Below, piece after piece: positions 12,512-24,884 of a stretch of DNA of 64,000 bases. The notes below the pieces were generated by a model. It was not told where the DNA came from and made no database searches. It saw nothing but the letters and a program-made list of their open reading frames with translations. The stretch lies in the NCBI GenBank assembly GCA_949128115.1, contig OX421962.1:56771787-56835786 (forward strand), in the 5' to 3' direction. This stretch comes from Anaspis maculata. Lineage: Eukaryota; Arthropoda; Insecta; Coleoptera; Scraptiidae. The position numbers and the translations under genes are program-made. Within the stretch, counting starts at the first letter, position 1; each line of letters starts with the position of its first letter.

Positions 12512-14617
12512 ACGGCAAGAAGGCAAAGTCGTGACTCGTACTTCACTATCACAAGAGTAGTGCAGCTCTAAGAAGATCTTCAGGAGCAACAAAAAATGGT
12601 AGTGCATGCTGAAGCTACGGTATAGCTTCAACTTCAACAGCTGCTTTCTTCGCCTGTGAAATTGTCATCGCATACGGATACGGATCCAAATGAAGTTGTG
12701 CACTGAGCACTGCTGTTTTCTCATCTGTGGATCAATCCCCACTTTCTGTCGCATTCGAGGACCCATTTGAATCAGGCTCTGCAATCCCCTTTTAATTTTA
12801 ATTGACATAACCCAGCATTTTTGAGATTCGGCTGGACTGAATCGGAAAACTTGATGATCATGGGCCTATCTTTCATGAAGCTACTCTGCAACTTCATAAT
12901 TTGCACTTTGCAGAAACTTGAGGAGGTGCTAGGCAGTATCTTCAAATACCTTTGAATTTTGCCAAGTGTAAAGTAAAAAGTTGCCAAGTAGCTTCATGAA
13001 ATAGTACCAGGCATTGGAATATTTTGTCGGAAGACTCGGAAGCAGTCAACTCACTAATTCAACTAATCAAATGTAGAATTGATTGAATTTATAATAATAA
13101 TTTCAAGATTCTTATTGTTTGTTCTGTTTCAACTCACCAGCATATTCTAAATGGTTATTGTATTATGTTTAGATGACGATAACTTTGAATTTTGAAGAAT
13201 CTGTGAATTCATTTGACTTGCTTTTGATATACCACCTTGATCAAAATAATGTTTCAGTACTTGAATTCCCATTTTGGGCCATGTGAAACAACTGCAGTAT
13301 AAATCCCTTAGAGGTGGAAGCTTGGCTTCTTGTGGTCAATTGATGAAACAAAAATAAAATTATGAATTACGTTAGCAGGTACCTACCTACCTACTCAGTA
13401 TAGGTAGGTATGTACCCAAACAGCAATTTTATCTTGAATGTTCATTAGTATTGAGAACTTATATTGTAAAATTGTGATATAGCCACAGATATAGCCTTAT
13501 TTTTATTACTCATCTAACAGATATTATTTTCATGAAAATAAAAGCTGCTATGTTACACCTCATGACTTTCAATTCTTAGGACATAAAAAGAAGCCAGCAA
13601 TACTGTTTCATGAGGTGTATATTGATTAAATAGATATTAACCTAACCACTGAACTATGTAATATAGTACCATATTCAAACAGCAATTTTTTTCCCAATGG
13701 GTCCCTCGGATAAAACTATTTTTGTGAAGCGCAAAAGTTTTAAAGTAAAGGAACCGTTGGGAAAAATTTGTTCGTTTCACTTATATGTATATTATTGTTG
13801 AAATTCAACGTGAGCAAAAGTTCAGTGGTAAGTTTGATCTCTTTTTAGTCTCTGTACATTTCGTGGAAGGAAAAATTTCGGATCCAGCAATAGGCTATTT
13901 CAAATTTCCCGCCTATAATAGTTCTTGGATGCAAATAAGAGATGGCGCTTTGTAGGAACAGCGTAAACCCGGTAACTTGGCTTTCTATAATGGGGCTCTT
14001 CGCTGGTCGTCGGCAAAGTTGTCGGTGCTGAGATCGTTGTCGGGTGACGAGATGGTGCTGGTTTGCTGCAAAACGTCATGCCATCCATGGCTTCGATGCT
14101 TGCGGGGCTCTGCCTTTCTCCAGCGACAGGTCAGGTTTCGCCTCCCTCGGCTTGGATCGAGGCTTGGATTCAGGCCCGGTGGCCCGGCAGGGGTGGTAGT
14201 GGCCGCTGTAACGAGCCGCAGAGATCGTCGAGCGGTTCCAGCTATCGCTGTAGTTGTCACTGTTGCCATTCAAACGGAGTTGCAAAACGATGCCTTGTGT
14301 GCTTTGCGAAGTGCGGATTCTATTAGGGCAAGACTTGTGACTCCTTAGACTTGTGGCGCTGAGATGAGAGAGAGTTTGCTTGAAATCATCTGTTTTGGGA
14401 GAGTGATAAAGAAACTGTGTCACTTTTAAATGACAGACGCAACAGACTGAATTCTAACCAAAATCACTACACTGTCGGAATCGAAATATCAAAAAAACGC
14501 CCTCTCACTGTTGGTAGCTTACTATACACTTTCCTTCTAGTAGAAAACTGCACTTTCGATTGTTTCCAAATTATAATTTTATCAAAATAATTCAGCTACT
14601 TGCGGATAGATCACTCT
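12512..14617. other. Gene-free stretch with TACC/GGTA repeat
   Basis: At 13378-13418 a short inverted simple repeat, (GGTACCTACCTACC..TAGGTAGGTATGTACC), can fold on itself. A weak hairpin lies near 13685-13770 (CCCAATGGG / CGTTGGG ends). The 123-codon frame at 13977-14348 is matched by open frames on the other strand and shows no domain. Confidence 0.4.
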
Positions 14618-14870
14618 TCAATGCCCCCTCTTAAGCAGTTCTGCGCGAAATACGTCATCATCCCCTGTTACAATCAAGGAAGTGTCGTCAGCATATTGGA
14701 CAACACCAACATCCTGACCGATAGCAGCGGGCAAGTCATTTGTATGTACAGAAGATATAATAGAGGGCCCAAATAGACCCCTGCGGGACACCCCTATCAA
14801 CAGTGGAGAACCCGGAATCAACTGTTTTATACGAAGGCGCAGAGCGGACATAGAAGATATTTATTTGTAA
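14618..14870 (-). pseudogene. Non-LTR retrotransposon reverse transcriptase fragment
   Basis: On the minus strand the RT motif GVPQGS (domain 4/B) is at 14792-14775, and the catalytic YADD (domain 5/C) at 14695-14684 lies within VQYADDTSLIV. TNDLP precedes it, as in CR1/Jockey-group LINEs. The two motifs are in different frames, so there is a one-base shift at about 14765-14775. The frame stops shortly after YADD and the fragment covers only some 80 residues of an RT of several hundred. Upstream on the minus strand it runs directly into the arm of the 14830-16496 palindrome. A dead internal piece of a LINE; the clade is not resolved. Confidence 0.85.
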
Positions 14871-16496
14871 TTGCGACTTTTTTCTGTCAATTGACACTTT
14901 ATTCTGGCGATTGCGACTTTTTTCTGTCATGTGCCACTTTATTCTGGCAATCCACGTTTCCCGAAAGGTTTCTGCGCATACCTGTGAAAGTAGGACGTTG
15001 CCATATCTATATCACGACAATAAGTTGACAACACTGTAATACGGTGTGCGTGTGTAATGTCACGCAAATTTCAGCTGACAGCGCTTGACGTCGATTTGAC
15101 GTTTCGACAGATCTAACCAAATAACGCTCTTGTTTCGTCGATCGCCTTGCAGCTCGTTGTGTTTCGTATCACCTGAATCTTTTCTGCGTCTTTCTGCCAT
15201 ACGGCACGTAACATTTCATTCTGAACAATCTTGAATGTTGAATGGTTAGGAGGTTATGTTTGTTGTTTGTTTACATTTCGATTATTGATTGACAGTTGCC
15301 ATTGACAGTGACACTTCGTGCGTCAAAATTGAAATTACCGCGCTCTGCAGGTATGCGTTCTCATGTATGCGCTGAAGTGATGTACGTGATGGTAAACGTG
15401 GATTGCGACTTTTCTCTGTCAATTGCCTCTTCATTCTGGCAATTGCGACTTTTTTCTGTCAATTGACACTTTTTTCTGTCAATTGCCACTTTTTTCTGTC
15501 AATTGCCACTTTATTCTGGCAATTGCGACTTTTTTGCACATTTTGATAGAAAATGATGTTTATGTGGCCGGTTTGTCCATCTGTCTGTCCGTCCGTTATC
15601 TGTCTGTTCGTCTGTCTGTCTGTCTGTCCGTGTAAAAGTTGAGAAGTTGTACTCCTTCTCGGGAAATGAAGCTAGAGCCTTGGAACTTTTTCCGAACAAT
15701 AGCTTAGGCCCTCAAGGGTGGCCTATGGGCGGACTGTACTTCATGGTGGCACTGCCATCTTGGTAGCCATATTGAAATTTCTCATCAGTGGAACGGAACC
15801 TCGAACGGAACTTACTCTTATCTCGGATGAACATTCTTACTTTCAAGCTCAGTTTCATGATTACGCCGCCATCTTGGCCGCCACATCGAAATTTCTTATT
15901 ATTGGAATGATTGTCATGAAACGTGAAACGTAGGTACTCTTCTCTCGTATGAATCCGCTTCAAATTCATTCGCTCTGAATCCGCTCTAGCGGATCATGAA
16001 ACTCAGCTTGAAAATAAGAGTGATCATACGAAGCAAGGGTAAGTTCCAAGTTTCAGGCATATCGTTCCACTAATAAGAAATTTTAATATGGCTACCAAGA
16101 TGGCAGCGCCACCATGAAATACAGTCTGCCCATAGGCCACCCTTGAGGGCCTAAGCTATCAATCGGAAAAAGTTCTAAGGCTCTAGCTTCATTTCTCGAG
16201 AAGGAGTACAACTTTTCAACGTTTACACGGACAGACAGACGGACGAACAGACAGATAACGGACGGACAGACAGACGGACAAACCGGCCATATAAACATCA
16301 TTTTCTATCGAAATGTGCTAAAAAGTCTTAATTGCCAAAAAAAATCAGTGGCAATTGACAGAAAAAAAGTCGCAATTGCCAGAATAAAGTGTCAACTGAC
16401 AGAAAAAAGTCGCAATTGCCAGAATAAAGTGGCAATTGACAGAAAAAAGTCGCAATTACAAATAAATATCTTCTATGTCCGCTCTGCGCCTTCGTA
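14830..16496. mobile_element. Palindromic element built on 20-bp tandem units
   Basis: The outer arms TACGAAGGCGCAGAGCGG and CCGCTCTGCGCCTTCGTA are inverted copies. Next come arrays of about 20-bp units alternating CAATTGCGACTTTTTTCTGT and CAATTGACACTTTATTCTGG (14870-14948, 15403-15537; inverse 16327-16457). After these are GTCYGTCCG tracts (15571-15632; inverse 16228-16283) and unique arms reaching about 15860 and 15990. Arms are roughly 85-90% identical by eye. The left array is split by a 450-bp MITE. No transposase is present. The outermost bases overlap the end of the LINE RT fragment. Confidence 0.7.
14952..15401. mobile_element. 450-bp MITE inserted in the 20-bp array
   Basis: The ends are CCACGTTTCCC and, inverted, CCACGTTTACC. 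Both flanks are broken halves of the array unit (..TTCTGGCAAT | ATTGCGACTT..), giving a 2-bp AT duplication when compared with the intact unit TTCTGGCAATTGCGAC. The inner arms share GCGCATACNTG. Non-coding. Confidence 0.65.
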
Positions 16497-17716
16497 GTTT
16501 TACCCTCCTTATCTGTTTCGGAAACAAATTGGAAACAAGAAACAAAACAAAACAAGTTATCATAGTTCCAATCTTAACGGCTTCACCATAATAACCCTTG
16601 GGTTGGATTTGAATGATGTTCAAAAAAAGGTTCCGGTTACGGTCATCGGAACTCACACACTCAATAGATTAGAATGAAGTTGCATTTCAGTTTATTTACC
16701 GCTTATTAAGCGTTCAAAATCGATATGTGTACTGTGTACAGGTATGGATGATTATACAGAGTGTTACGTGATCTATGTGACAAACTTGAACACTGGATAG
16801 AGGACTCCAAGATAAGTTGAGACCAACAAGAGAAAAAAAATTGACCATTGGTTACAAAGATACAGGGTGGTTTGTACTTTTAGTCACAATTTTCAAAGTG
16901 CAATATTTCTGCAACGGTTTCTTATATTCGATTGAAGTTTTTATGCTACATTCCCTCACTGATACTTTATAAAAAGCCATAGCAAGTAGGAGAAAATTCC
17001 AAGACCGGACTAAAAAAAAAATTATTTAGATTTTCGTGTTCAAAAGTACCTTTTTGAGCGAAATTAAAAAAAAATAGTTGCCATTTTCATAAAGCTGAGA
17101 AAAAACTACACGAATGGCTTTTCAATTCTGACGGCACACTTGAGGTTTTTGGGCAAAGAAATTGGGAAACAGCTTATGCACTGGAGGTAAAACTTTTACC
17201 GGGCATTAAAATCAAAGTAGTTCCATATGATCCATATTAATACTTCAGTTCCATCATTTTTGTTGACTGCTGTACGTGTAGCTCATATTGAATGAAGTAG
17301 GGAGAAATTTATAGTCGGAAATAGTGAAATTTTGATTTTCTTGTTTCCCTTTCACTGAAAACAATTATTTTTTGACACTATTGTCGGATTCGGAGAATTC
17401 AGAAAAAATACTAAAAGAATCATCAGTTTATTCCCTTCGGCACCATTTTACTCTTCATAAAATATCAGAATTAAGCAAGTAGGGAGTGTTAAAAAATGAT
17501 CTAAAAAGTTAATGAAATATGATAACATTTTATTAGATTATTAGAATGCTTTACATTATTCATTCTTATGAATGCGCCCATTGGTCACTGCTCAATTCAG
17601 TCTGGATTTGGCAGCTATCTTGTGGCGGGAAAAATTAATTTAAATTTAGACTGAAACAGTCTGAGTGAACATTCAAATTTGATAACATAAGACCATGGGA
17701 GCAAAAAACGTGCGTA

Positions 17717-17895
17717 GGTATCTATAGACAATACAAGTAGAAAAGACCATAGTTCGTCACGGGTTCTTACGGTTGCGTAGGAACCAGGCGAGTCTATCAT
17801 TCAAAAAAAGGTTGGCTGATTTTTGATGCCCCAATATCCGTGACGACGGTGGTGATAACATATGGTCTTCTCTATTTGTATTGTCTATACCTCTT
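17717..17895. repeat. Hairpin, about 180 bp
   Basis: TATAGACAATACAAGTAGA and its inverse (TCTATTTGTATTGTCTATA) bracket about 130 bp, with AAGACCAT also paired inside. It lies within the 3.4 kb mariner-ended element. Probably a small foldback MITE. Confidence 0.55.
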
Positions 17896-18182
17896 GTTTT
17901 ATTATCTGCCGGTGGATTGTACCCAATTGATCAAAAAATCGATATTTTTTTCCAAAAACACAGAACAAAGAAAAGTGACTAATTAAAAAAAAACACTTCA
18001 TCTTCGTGAACATTTTGACTACGCCATTGTGCAACAAACTTCAAATGCCTTTTCTCACGTGTGGTGTAGAATGGTGGAGGATTCCTGATTAGGACCACCC
18101 TTAATTTGAGGCTGACTGATTGGAAAATGTATCTCGATTTTCTCTGGAACGTTAATTAAGTGCAACCTACTCTAAAATTGAT

Positions 18183-19261
18183 GGCCCGTATTCATATCCC
18201 ACTTTTAAGCCACATTTAGCATGCCTCTAACAAAAAGCGCTCGGCTACCTGATAAAAGCGGTCGTATTCATAGGCCACCTTTTACGTCCTGTTAGGGCCC
18301 ATCTAACTAAAAGGGGTGTTGATTTGGCAACGTTGTGAAATGTATTCAAAACTACCTACCCAAAGGTAGACGCAGGTAGGCAAGAACCCCAAGCCGCTTT
18401 CGTTTTGCGCCGGGAGCCGCTCCGGGTAGATCACTAGATAGAGAAAGTAGATACATACACCAATCACGGCCCAGCTGGATCTGTTTTCTTTGTCTAGTGA
18501 TTTACCCCGAGCAGCCCCCCCCCCTGGCAAAACGGAAGCGCTGGCAACTCTTGCTACATTGATGTACTGCGGATTGCATAAAACCTCGCATAAAACTTCC
18601 AGGGAGTTTCTTCCACAGTTTCAAGAATAGCGGCCTGGATTTGTTAACTTGAGAAATGAACACCTGTTTCGACTGTTTTGTGTAAGTCGTCCCCGTCTCG
18701 AGTACAGTAAATAGTAAAGGAGTATGACTGAAAGCACGCTAAGAATTTTAGCGAAGAAAAAATCAGACATTGTGTCGGTAAACAAGTCGTAATCGAGAAC
18801 AGGTCCAGCAACGCCAAGATGACGCGCGGTCATGAAAAAAAATAGGAAAAGTTGGCGGTTTTGGGGCGGACATCCAGAGCATTGCGCACTTCCCGCATTT
18901 CGGCGGCATGCTTCATTAATTCAACTAAATCAATATTTTAGAAAGAAAATGTGATTTTCGTCACACTTCCCAAGAACACACGACACAGCTTGTAGGTTAA
19001 ATGAACTCAAAACACGCCTGTTGGCACATTTGGATCCCATCTAACTTGACGCATGCGTGGGACCATCCAAAGTCGCTTAAAGACACGTAAAAGAGACATA
19101 TGAATAGACGCGTCTCTAAACATCCCCTTTCAAGACGACTTTGGAGACGCCTGTTTAAGGTGATGATAGAGGCGCGCTAAAACCACGTATGAATACGGAA
19201 ATGTTAGAGGCGCATCTTTAAAACCGCTTTTAACACTAAAAGGGGGATATGAATACGGGCC
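18183..19261. mobile_element. 1.08 kb element with GGCCCGTATTCATA termini, nested
   Basis: The left end GGCCCGTATTCATATCCC and right end GGGATATGAATACGGGCC are exact inverted copies (18 bp), followed by CACTTTTAA / TTAACACTAAAAG. A 3-bp GAT lies directly outside both ends (18180-18182, 19262-19264). The subterminal motif GTATTCATAGNCNNCTTTTACGT recurs inside. No coding frame. It sits inside the mariner-ended element and is therefore younger. Confidence 0.7.
18392..18547. repeat. Nested hairpin
   Basis: GCCGCTTTCGTTTTGC and TCTAGTGATNTACCC with their inverses form arms of about 45 bp around a loop of some 55 bp. A C-run of about 10 lies in the right arm. Inside the GGCCCGTATTCATA element. Confidence 0.5.
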
Positions 19262-20153
19262 GATGACACGCATCATGATTGCCACCTTGCTCAAACTTCC
19301 CGAACTGACAATCGAAGACTATTACGCACTGACAGATGATACCTAATCATCATCATGGATTCATTTATTCAACAATGAATAAAAAAAAGTTCTTCAACAA
19401 TAACCAATTATTGCTGATTGTTCTTATTTGTTATATATTACAAACCTCAGAAACGCATACGCAAATGTTATGAATTAGTTGAAAAGTATCTTACTGGCAA
19501 AAATTTAGGAAAAATAATACAAAAACTCTAGCTGATAGCTTGATAAGGAGCAAAAACAATTGATTGGAATTTTAATTATTACAACCCTGTTTCTTTCCAA
19601 TTATGCTTTTCGCTAGACGCTATGTTGTCTAAGTAGAAGATTTGATGGAACTGGAGTATTTATGTGGATCATATCAAACTTCTTCCTCAATTTTTATGCC
19701 CGGTAAAAGTTTTACCTCTAGTGCATAAGCTGTTTTCCAATGTTTTTGCCCAAAAACCTCAAGTGTGCCGTCAGACTTAAAGAGTCATTTGTGTAGAGAT
19801 TTTTCTCAGCTTCATGAATATGGTAACTATTTTTTTTTTAATTTTGCTCAAAAAACGTAATTTTGGACAGGAAAACCTAAATGAATTTTTTTCTAGTCCG
19901 GTCCTGGAATTTTTTTCTACTTGCTATGGCTTTTCATGAAGTATCAGTGAGGGAATGTGTTATGAAAATTTCAATCGATTATACGAAACCGTTGCAAAAA
20001 TATTGCACTTTGAAAATTGTGACCAAAAGTATAAAACACCCTGTATCTTCGTAACCAATGGTCAAAATTTTTTTTCTCTCATTGGTCTCAGCTCATCTTG
20101 GAGTCCCCTATCCAGTGTTGAAGTTTGTCACATAGATCATGGAACATCCTGTA

Positions 20154-21326
20154 TTTAGTTGAACTCACTTTTTTTGTCAATCGGCTCGCCGCAGATTAAT
20201 TGTGACCATATGGTGCATGGTCCACCTAGTATTATATTATAAATTCTTGTTCAAATGAAGAAACAAAAAAAATCGAAGTAATATTTTCTTGCGTAGGTAA
20301 CTACAGGGTCAAACGTAAAGTAGGATATTTATTTTCAAGGTATTATTTGAAATAAGTATTATGTACTTATAGGTCCTGCTTTTCGTTCCAATAGTCCGGC
20401 ACGTTTTCTGGAAGAAGACAAACTGCCTTGCACTTGTTGATTTTTCATTAAAGCAACAACCGATGTTCTCGGCCTGCATCCACTGCTATATACCCTTCAA
20501 AAAATAAAATCTCTAGACGCTGGAAATATTAATTTTCACCCCAGCAAGCTGATGTGTTTAATAATCTCAAGTAATGTAACAAAGTGCTGCACATCTTGCA
20601 TTGGCAATTTGCATAAATCAGATAAGGCACTCCTGGCCGGGTCAAAAATAAATTGCAACAGCACACCAGCTAACTTCAGGGCATGCGTCTGATTTATTGA
20701 GATCACGCAACTCGGTGAAAAGTCGCCTTGTCTCCATGAGTCCATGCTCCCGAAATGACCAACATTTTATATTATTCAAAAGCAAAAATGTCTTGGCGAT
20801 TAAACTGGAAAAACACCAGAGAAATAGACAACTTCATTTTGGTCTGTGAGCCGAGCTAATATTATTAAACCAAGTTTAATTCATAAAATGTGCCAAGCTG
20901 CTACATTATAGGTGAAAACCTGTACAGTGTACACGGTACAGCGGGTACTACGCTGGGAGACGAGAGTTATTTTCTGCATTTTGCATCTGCGCTCGCTTTT
21001 ATTTACGGGGAGCTAAATGAGAAACGCTTTTGTTTATATTATGAATTATATGCGGATTAGCTGTTGCAATTTTCAGCTAGGGGCGGATTAAACCGTGTTA
21101 CTGTAATGACGGATACGGAAATATTCCGGAAAAATAAAGATGTGCTGTTTGTGGCTAATTTAACTGTAGATCATTTCATTCCAATTAGAATTATTAAATT
21201 CTAATCCAGGGAAACTGCCTAGTACCTAGTTATTTTGAAGAAAGAAGAAAAACATGTAATGTATGTTTCATGGCAAATCTGTATAATCCGTTACCATGAA
21301 TGTTGCGTAAAGGGGTGTACAAATAA
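20154..21326. other. Gene-free stretch with one weak exon candidate
   Basis: The only protein-like segment is on the minus strand, 20745-20536. It starts at an ATG and encodes about 69 residues with a regular hydrophobic pattern (ALKLAGVLLQFIF..). I do not recognise it and see no strong splice sites. Nothing else is supported. Confidence 0.3.
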
Positions 21327-21469
21327 TACAGGGTGTCGAAAAAGTCGCGCTGCTTTTAAAACAATCAGTAAGGGAGTAAGAAGTTATTGTATTAAATTTT
21401 TCTCTGAAGCAATCTTGGTCTCAAAGCTTGGGAAATATATGTCTGAAAGACTGCATCGTTAAGACGTCT

Positions 21470-21665
21470 TTCCTCTGGCCGCTACACGTCTTCAAGTCGG
21501 GATCTAAAATTCTCAAGAGCTCGCTCACACAATCACGGCAGCTGGAATAAAGCCGTTATTTCTCCCGAACGGTGTTTCAAATCATGCGGTGCAGCAGGTG
21601 CTGTGGAAATACTTTTTCTTCAAGGTAACCCCACACGAAGAAGTCCAATGGGGTTATATCGGGAC
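21470..21665 (-). pseudogene. mariner-family transposase C-terminal fragment (left copy)
   Basis: From CCC at 21663 the minus strand reads PDITPLDFFVWGYLEEKVF, the conserved block around the last catalytic Asp of IS630/Tc1/mariner DDE/D transposases (usual form S-P-D-L-T-P-L-D-F-F-L-W-G). The frame ends at TGA (21579-21577), and the downstream text remains similar to the family only in shifted frames. Non-functional. The other catalytic Asp residues and the helix-turn-helix are absent. Confidence 0.8.
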
Positions 21666-21720
21666 GTATTTTGAAGGATGTTTCTCAAAAGGTGATTTCT
21701 ACCTTTTGAGAAACATCCTC

Positions 21721-21920
21721 GATCGGTTTTGGACTACAAGAAGTCCCAATTTACCCCGTTGAACTTCTTTCTGTAAGGCTACCTCAATGAAGAAGTATTC
21801 CCTGTAGCACCTAATACACTGCATGAATTGCAAAGCAATATTCTGGAAGGAGCAGCGGCTATTCCAGCTGGCATGTGTAATTGTGTAAGATACTTTCGCG
21901 AATTTCACCTTCCGACTTGA
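21721..21920 (+). pseudogene. mariner-family transposase C-terminal fragment (right copy)
   Basis: This is the plus-strand inverted counterpart. RSPNLP is in one frame and NFFL-stop-GYLNEEVF in the next, so there is a frameshift inside the TTACCCC run (21751-21757) and a stop (TAA) where the family has Trp. The second frame then stays open to 21918-21920 (TGA), including ELQSNILEGAAAIPAG, equivalent to the usual helical tail. More decayed than the left copy at the catalytic block, less decayed afterwards. Confidence 0.75.
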
Positions 21921-21965
21921 AAAGGCCCAGCGGCGAGAGAGGAGACATCTTGACAATGCAGTCTT

Positions 21966-23779
21966 CTGTGCAAAAATGTGACATGACCGCCGGTGGCCGG
22001 TCAGATATGAATCGCCGGACACAGCTGAGGGTAGAAGGCTCTCTAGTCTTTAGTCTCTCACCATTTCTAAATCCCTGACTTTCTGATTTTCACCTATGGC
22101 TGTTGTGTGTAAAGAGCCGCGTCCAAAACCAACAAAAAAAGCTGTACTTGGAAAACAGGGTTCTTCGGCTCGCAGTCGACGCGCCCTGGTTTGTGAGATA
22201 CCAGCAGCTTCATCATGACCTTGCCTTGATCCTGATTGATGAGTACCTACCTACATACAGAGGCTGACTAAAAACTTCATCAGTTCCTTGGTGAACAGTG
22301 TAGACATTACCGGATTGGAGAGAGAAGCTTGACTCACCAGGACGGCCTCAAAAAAGGAAGAGATTTGAGGGAGATCCACGCCCAAACATGTTCTCCAAGT
22401 CCCCCAAGCCCACTTTAATAATAATAATAATATTAATATAAATAATAGAAATAGAAGTGTCCACATTACACAAACTTCAAAACTTGTACAATAAAATATG
22501 TAGGTAAAAATAACAAGAATTGAATTTATCGACCCCGGAGGGTCTTAGATGGCCAACGATCACACCTCACCGGGTGTTTTGGTTGAATTTCTTGCAGGGG
22601 TTTTATACAGGGTGAAACAGAAAAAATAAATGAAAACTCGTAGCTCCAGACTGGGAAAAGGTGTAAAACTCAAACTGCATACGTGATTTGATTCTATTGT
22701 TGTGTTGACTCCTGCCAAATTTGGTCCCAATCTATTGGATAAATTTTGAATAATTAAATAACGAAGCTTTGAAGTTTTGAATGCAGTTTAAGTTTCGTGA
22801 TATATGCTTTCTGTCATTTTTGATGGTGACATTTCCGTTTGACATATGACCACCAAAACGTGATAAGCTCATTCGGCAGAAAAAACCATGTCCGCATACC
22901 AAATTTCAAGTCGATCGGATAACCGTTGCGGATGTTATCATGGAAGATTACAGACACAGACACACACAGCTCCATAATTTTCTCTAAAAAACTTTGCCAT
23001 TCAATTATTCAATATCTATCCGATGGATTGGAACCAAAGTTGGTAGGAAGCAACAAAACAAAAGAACCATCAAATTAAGCCCGCAGTTGCAGCTTTCCAC
23101 ACGAGTTTTGGTGCTTTTGGTTTTGGCCGGTGCAGGACTCAACTTGGCCGACCTTTCCTGGTGGGGGATTGACTTTTTTCGAAAAATTCCAACTGATATC
23201 AGAGGTCAATTGCATTGGGCGTCGTCCAAGCCCATTTTCAAATCCGACACGGTTTCGGTTTTTCGACGGTAATTTTTTCAAAAGGAGAAATTTAAATTTC
23301 AGGTTCTCTTCTTTTGGACACTATTTACCACGAATGTCAATTGATCAAGCGAAACCTCCAAAAGCATCAAGTCGGGCATCCACTTGGTGATTTGTACCGC
23401 TCCACCGGTGACCGTGTCATAAAAGGCACCCAAAGCCGTACATTTTACAGTGACGAATCTACTACCATTCTCTTCCTTATGCAATTTTGAGTCGATGTAG
23501 GTACGGAAGAATGCGATTTACTTACGTAAACTATACTATCTTCGCACTTGAACATCGGCCACTTCCCTTAATCGTCGCTATGGTAACCACTCTATCATTG
23601 CTGTTCTTTTTTGGCAAGCAATTGACGTTTCATTCACAACTGTTAACGTTTGACAGCTAGCCGACAGCTGCGTGCGACATTGCTCATTGCAGGTTTATTA
23701 TCTGTGGTTATTGTGCCTTTCAATGTGTATGCTGTGAAGAAGAAAACAGAAAACGTGCCAGTTATTTCAGCATTTCTAT
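21966..23779. other. Gene-free stretch
   Basis: A lone mariner-type terminus (TACAGGGTGAAACAG, near 22608) has no matching partner. An AAT/TTA simple repeat lies at about 22417-22447 and a short CA-type run at about 22955-22971. The open frames at 22994-23390 overlap on both strands and are not supported. Confidence 0.4.
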
Positions 23780-24884
23780 TAGTCCAGTCAATGAAGGGGG
23801 TCTAGAGGGAAATGCCGAGATCCCAATTTTTGACTTCAGGGCTGTGTTTGGACTTGTTAGGAGGTAAGCATACCAAAAGTCCCCAAACCTAGGGGGTGAG
23901 GGGGGCGCAGGGGGGCACGAAGAAGGTACCGGTTTTTGGTTTTTTGGTTATATCTCGAAAACGGTTGGCCCTAGTCAAAAACTGATCGTGTAACAATTGA
24001 AGCTGACAAAATTTCCTACAAGAGTGATCTATTCATTTTTTCATATCTATTATAGTTTTCAAGCAGTACGCTCTTGAAAATGGGAAATTTTCGAAAAACT
24101 GTTAATCCAGGCCCTAGCAGTACTTCTGTAGGAAAAACGATGTAATCAATTTTTTTTTTTTGAATCGGTAGAGGATCATCCCAGGAAAAATAATCACTCG
24201 GGTGCTTTCGCGATTTCTGGTACATTTTCCAGCAATATCGCATCAAAGTTGGCGGCTGGTCAATTCTTCAGTTCGCTGATATTTCTTGGAGTTTTTGCGA
24301 TTTTCTTCAAATAAAAGTACTAATCTACCCAAAAAAAATTCTGAATCGATTGGTGCTGTCAGATGTTGAGTACTTACGTTATACCGGGTGAAAAAAAAAG
24401 AAAACGAGTTTTATAATTTTTTTTCCAACTTTTTAGTTTCTTGGCCGATTTTCACAAACTTTATGTCAAAAGCTCGCTGACTAAATCGTCTACCTAAATC
24501 AATTGTCAATATAGCCAAATTATAAAAAATCAAGATGGCGGCGGCGAACCCAAATAAAAATGTGTCGTATTTCGAGAATTTTCTTTGATCTCTAAACTTT
24601 GTAAAGAACGACACTGATGGTGGATTCTGGAAGATTCAGCTTTCTTCTGCAATTTGGGGCTAGATTTGGTGTAGCGGCAGAAAATCATTTTCAAAATTTA
24701 ATCTGGTACGGCGGGGTCTTTGGTTCTTAAAGGAGCCAACTGATGGTTGCCTGGCTTGCGTTCCCAACTACACAGTTTAGGAGACAGGTCGTTTCTCAAC
24801 CACTGCTGGACCTGGTAATATTCAATTTTTTCGTCGTTAATTTGAGAAGAAAGTATAGTTACAGTGTAACGGTCTAATAACTAA

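Larger units (their letters stand above)
16757..20151. mobile_element. 3.4 kb mariner-ended element with about 450-bp TIRs
   Basis: The ends CAGAGTGTTACGTGATC and, inverted, CAGGATGTTCCATGATC are flanked by TA on both sides (16755-16756, 20152-20153), the Tc1/mariner target. Inverted similarity continues inward about 450 bp to the GGTAAAACTTTTACCGGGCAT block (about 17187 and 19700). The middle holds no transposase frame, and at least one other element (18183-19261) is inserted, so it is non-autonomous. Confidence 0.75.
21327..21965. mobile_element. Foldback of two inverted mariner-family 3' ends
   Basis: A TACAGGGTGTCG mariner-type terminus at 21327 is followed by a minus-strand transposase tail. 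An exact 18-bp stem with a 7-bp loop (21676-21718) forms the centre, after which the same region recurs on the plus strand. The right end decays after about 21965 with no recognisable terminus. This is an inverted dimer of transposon 3' ends. Confidence 0.7.

Noticed and set aside
13977..14348. 123-codon plus-strand frame
   Set aside because: Open frames overlap it on both strands. Arg/Ala/Val-rich with no motif; composition artefact of GC-richer DNA.
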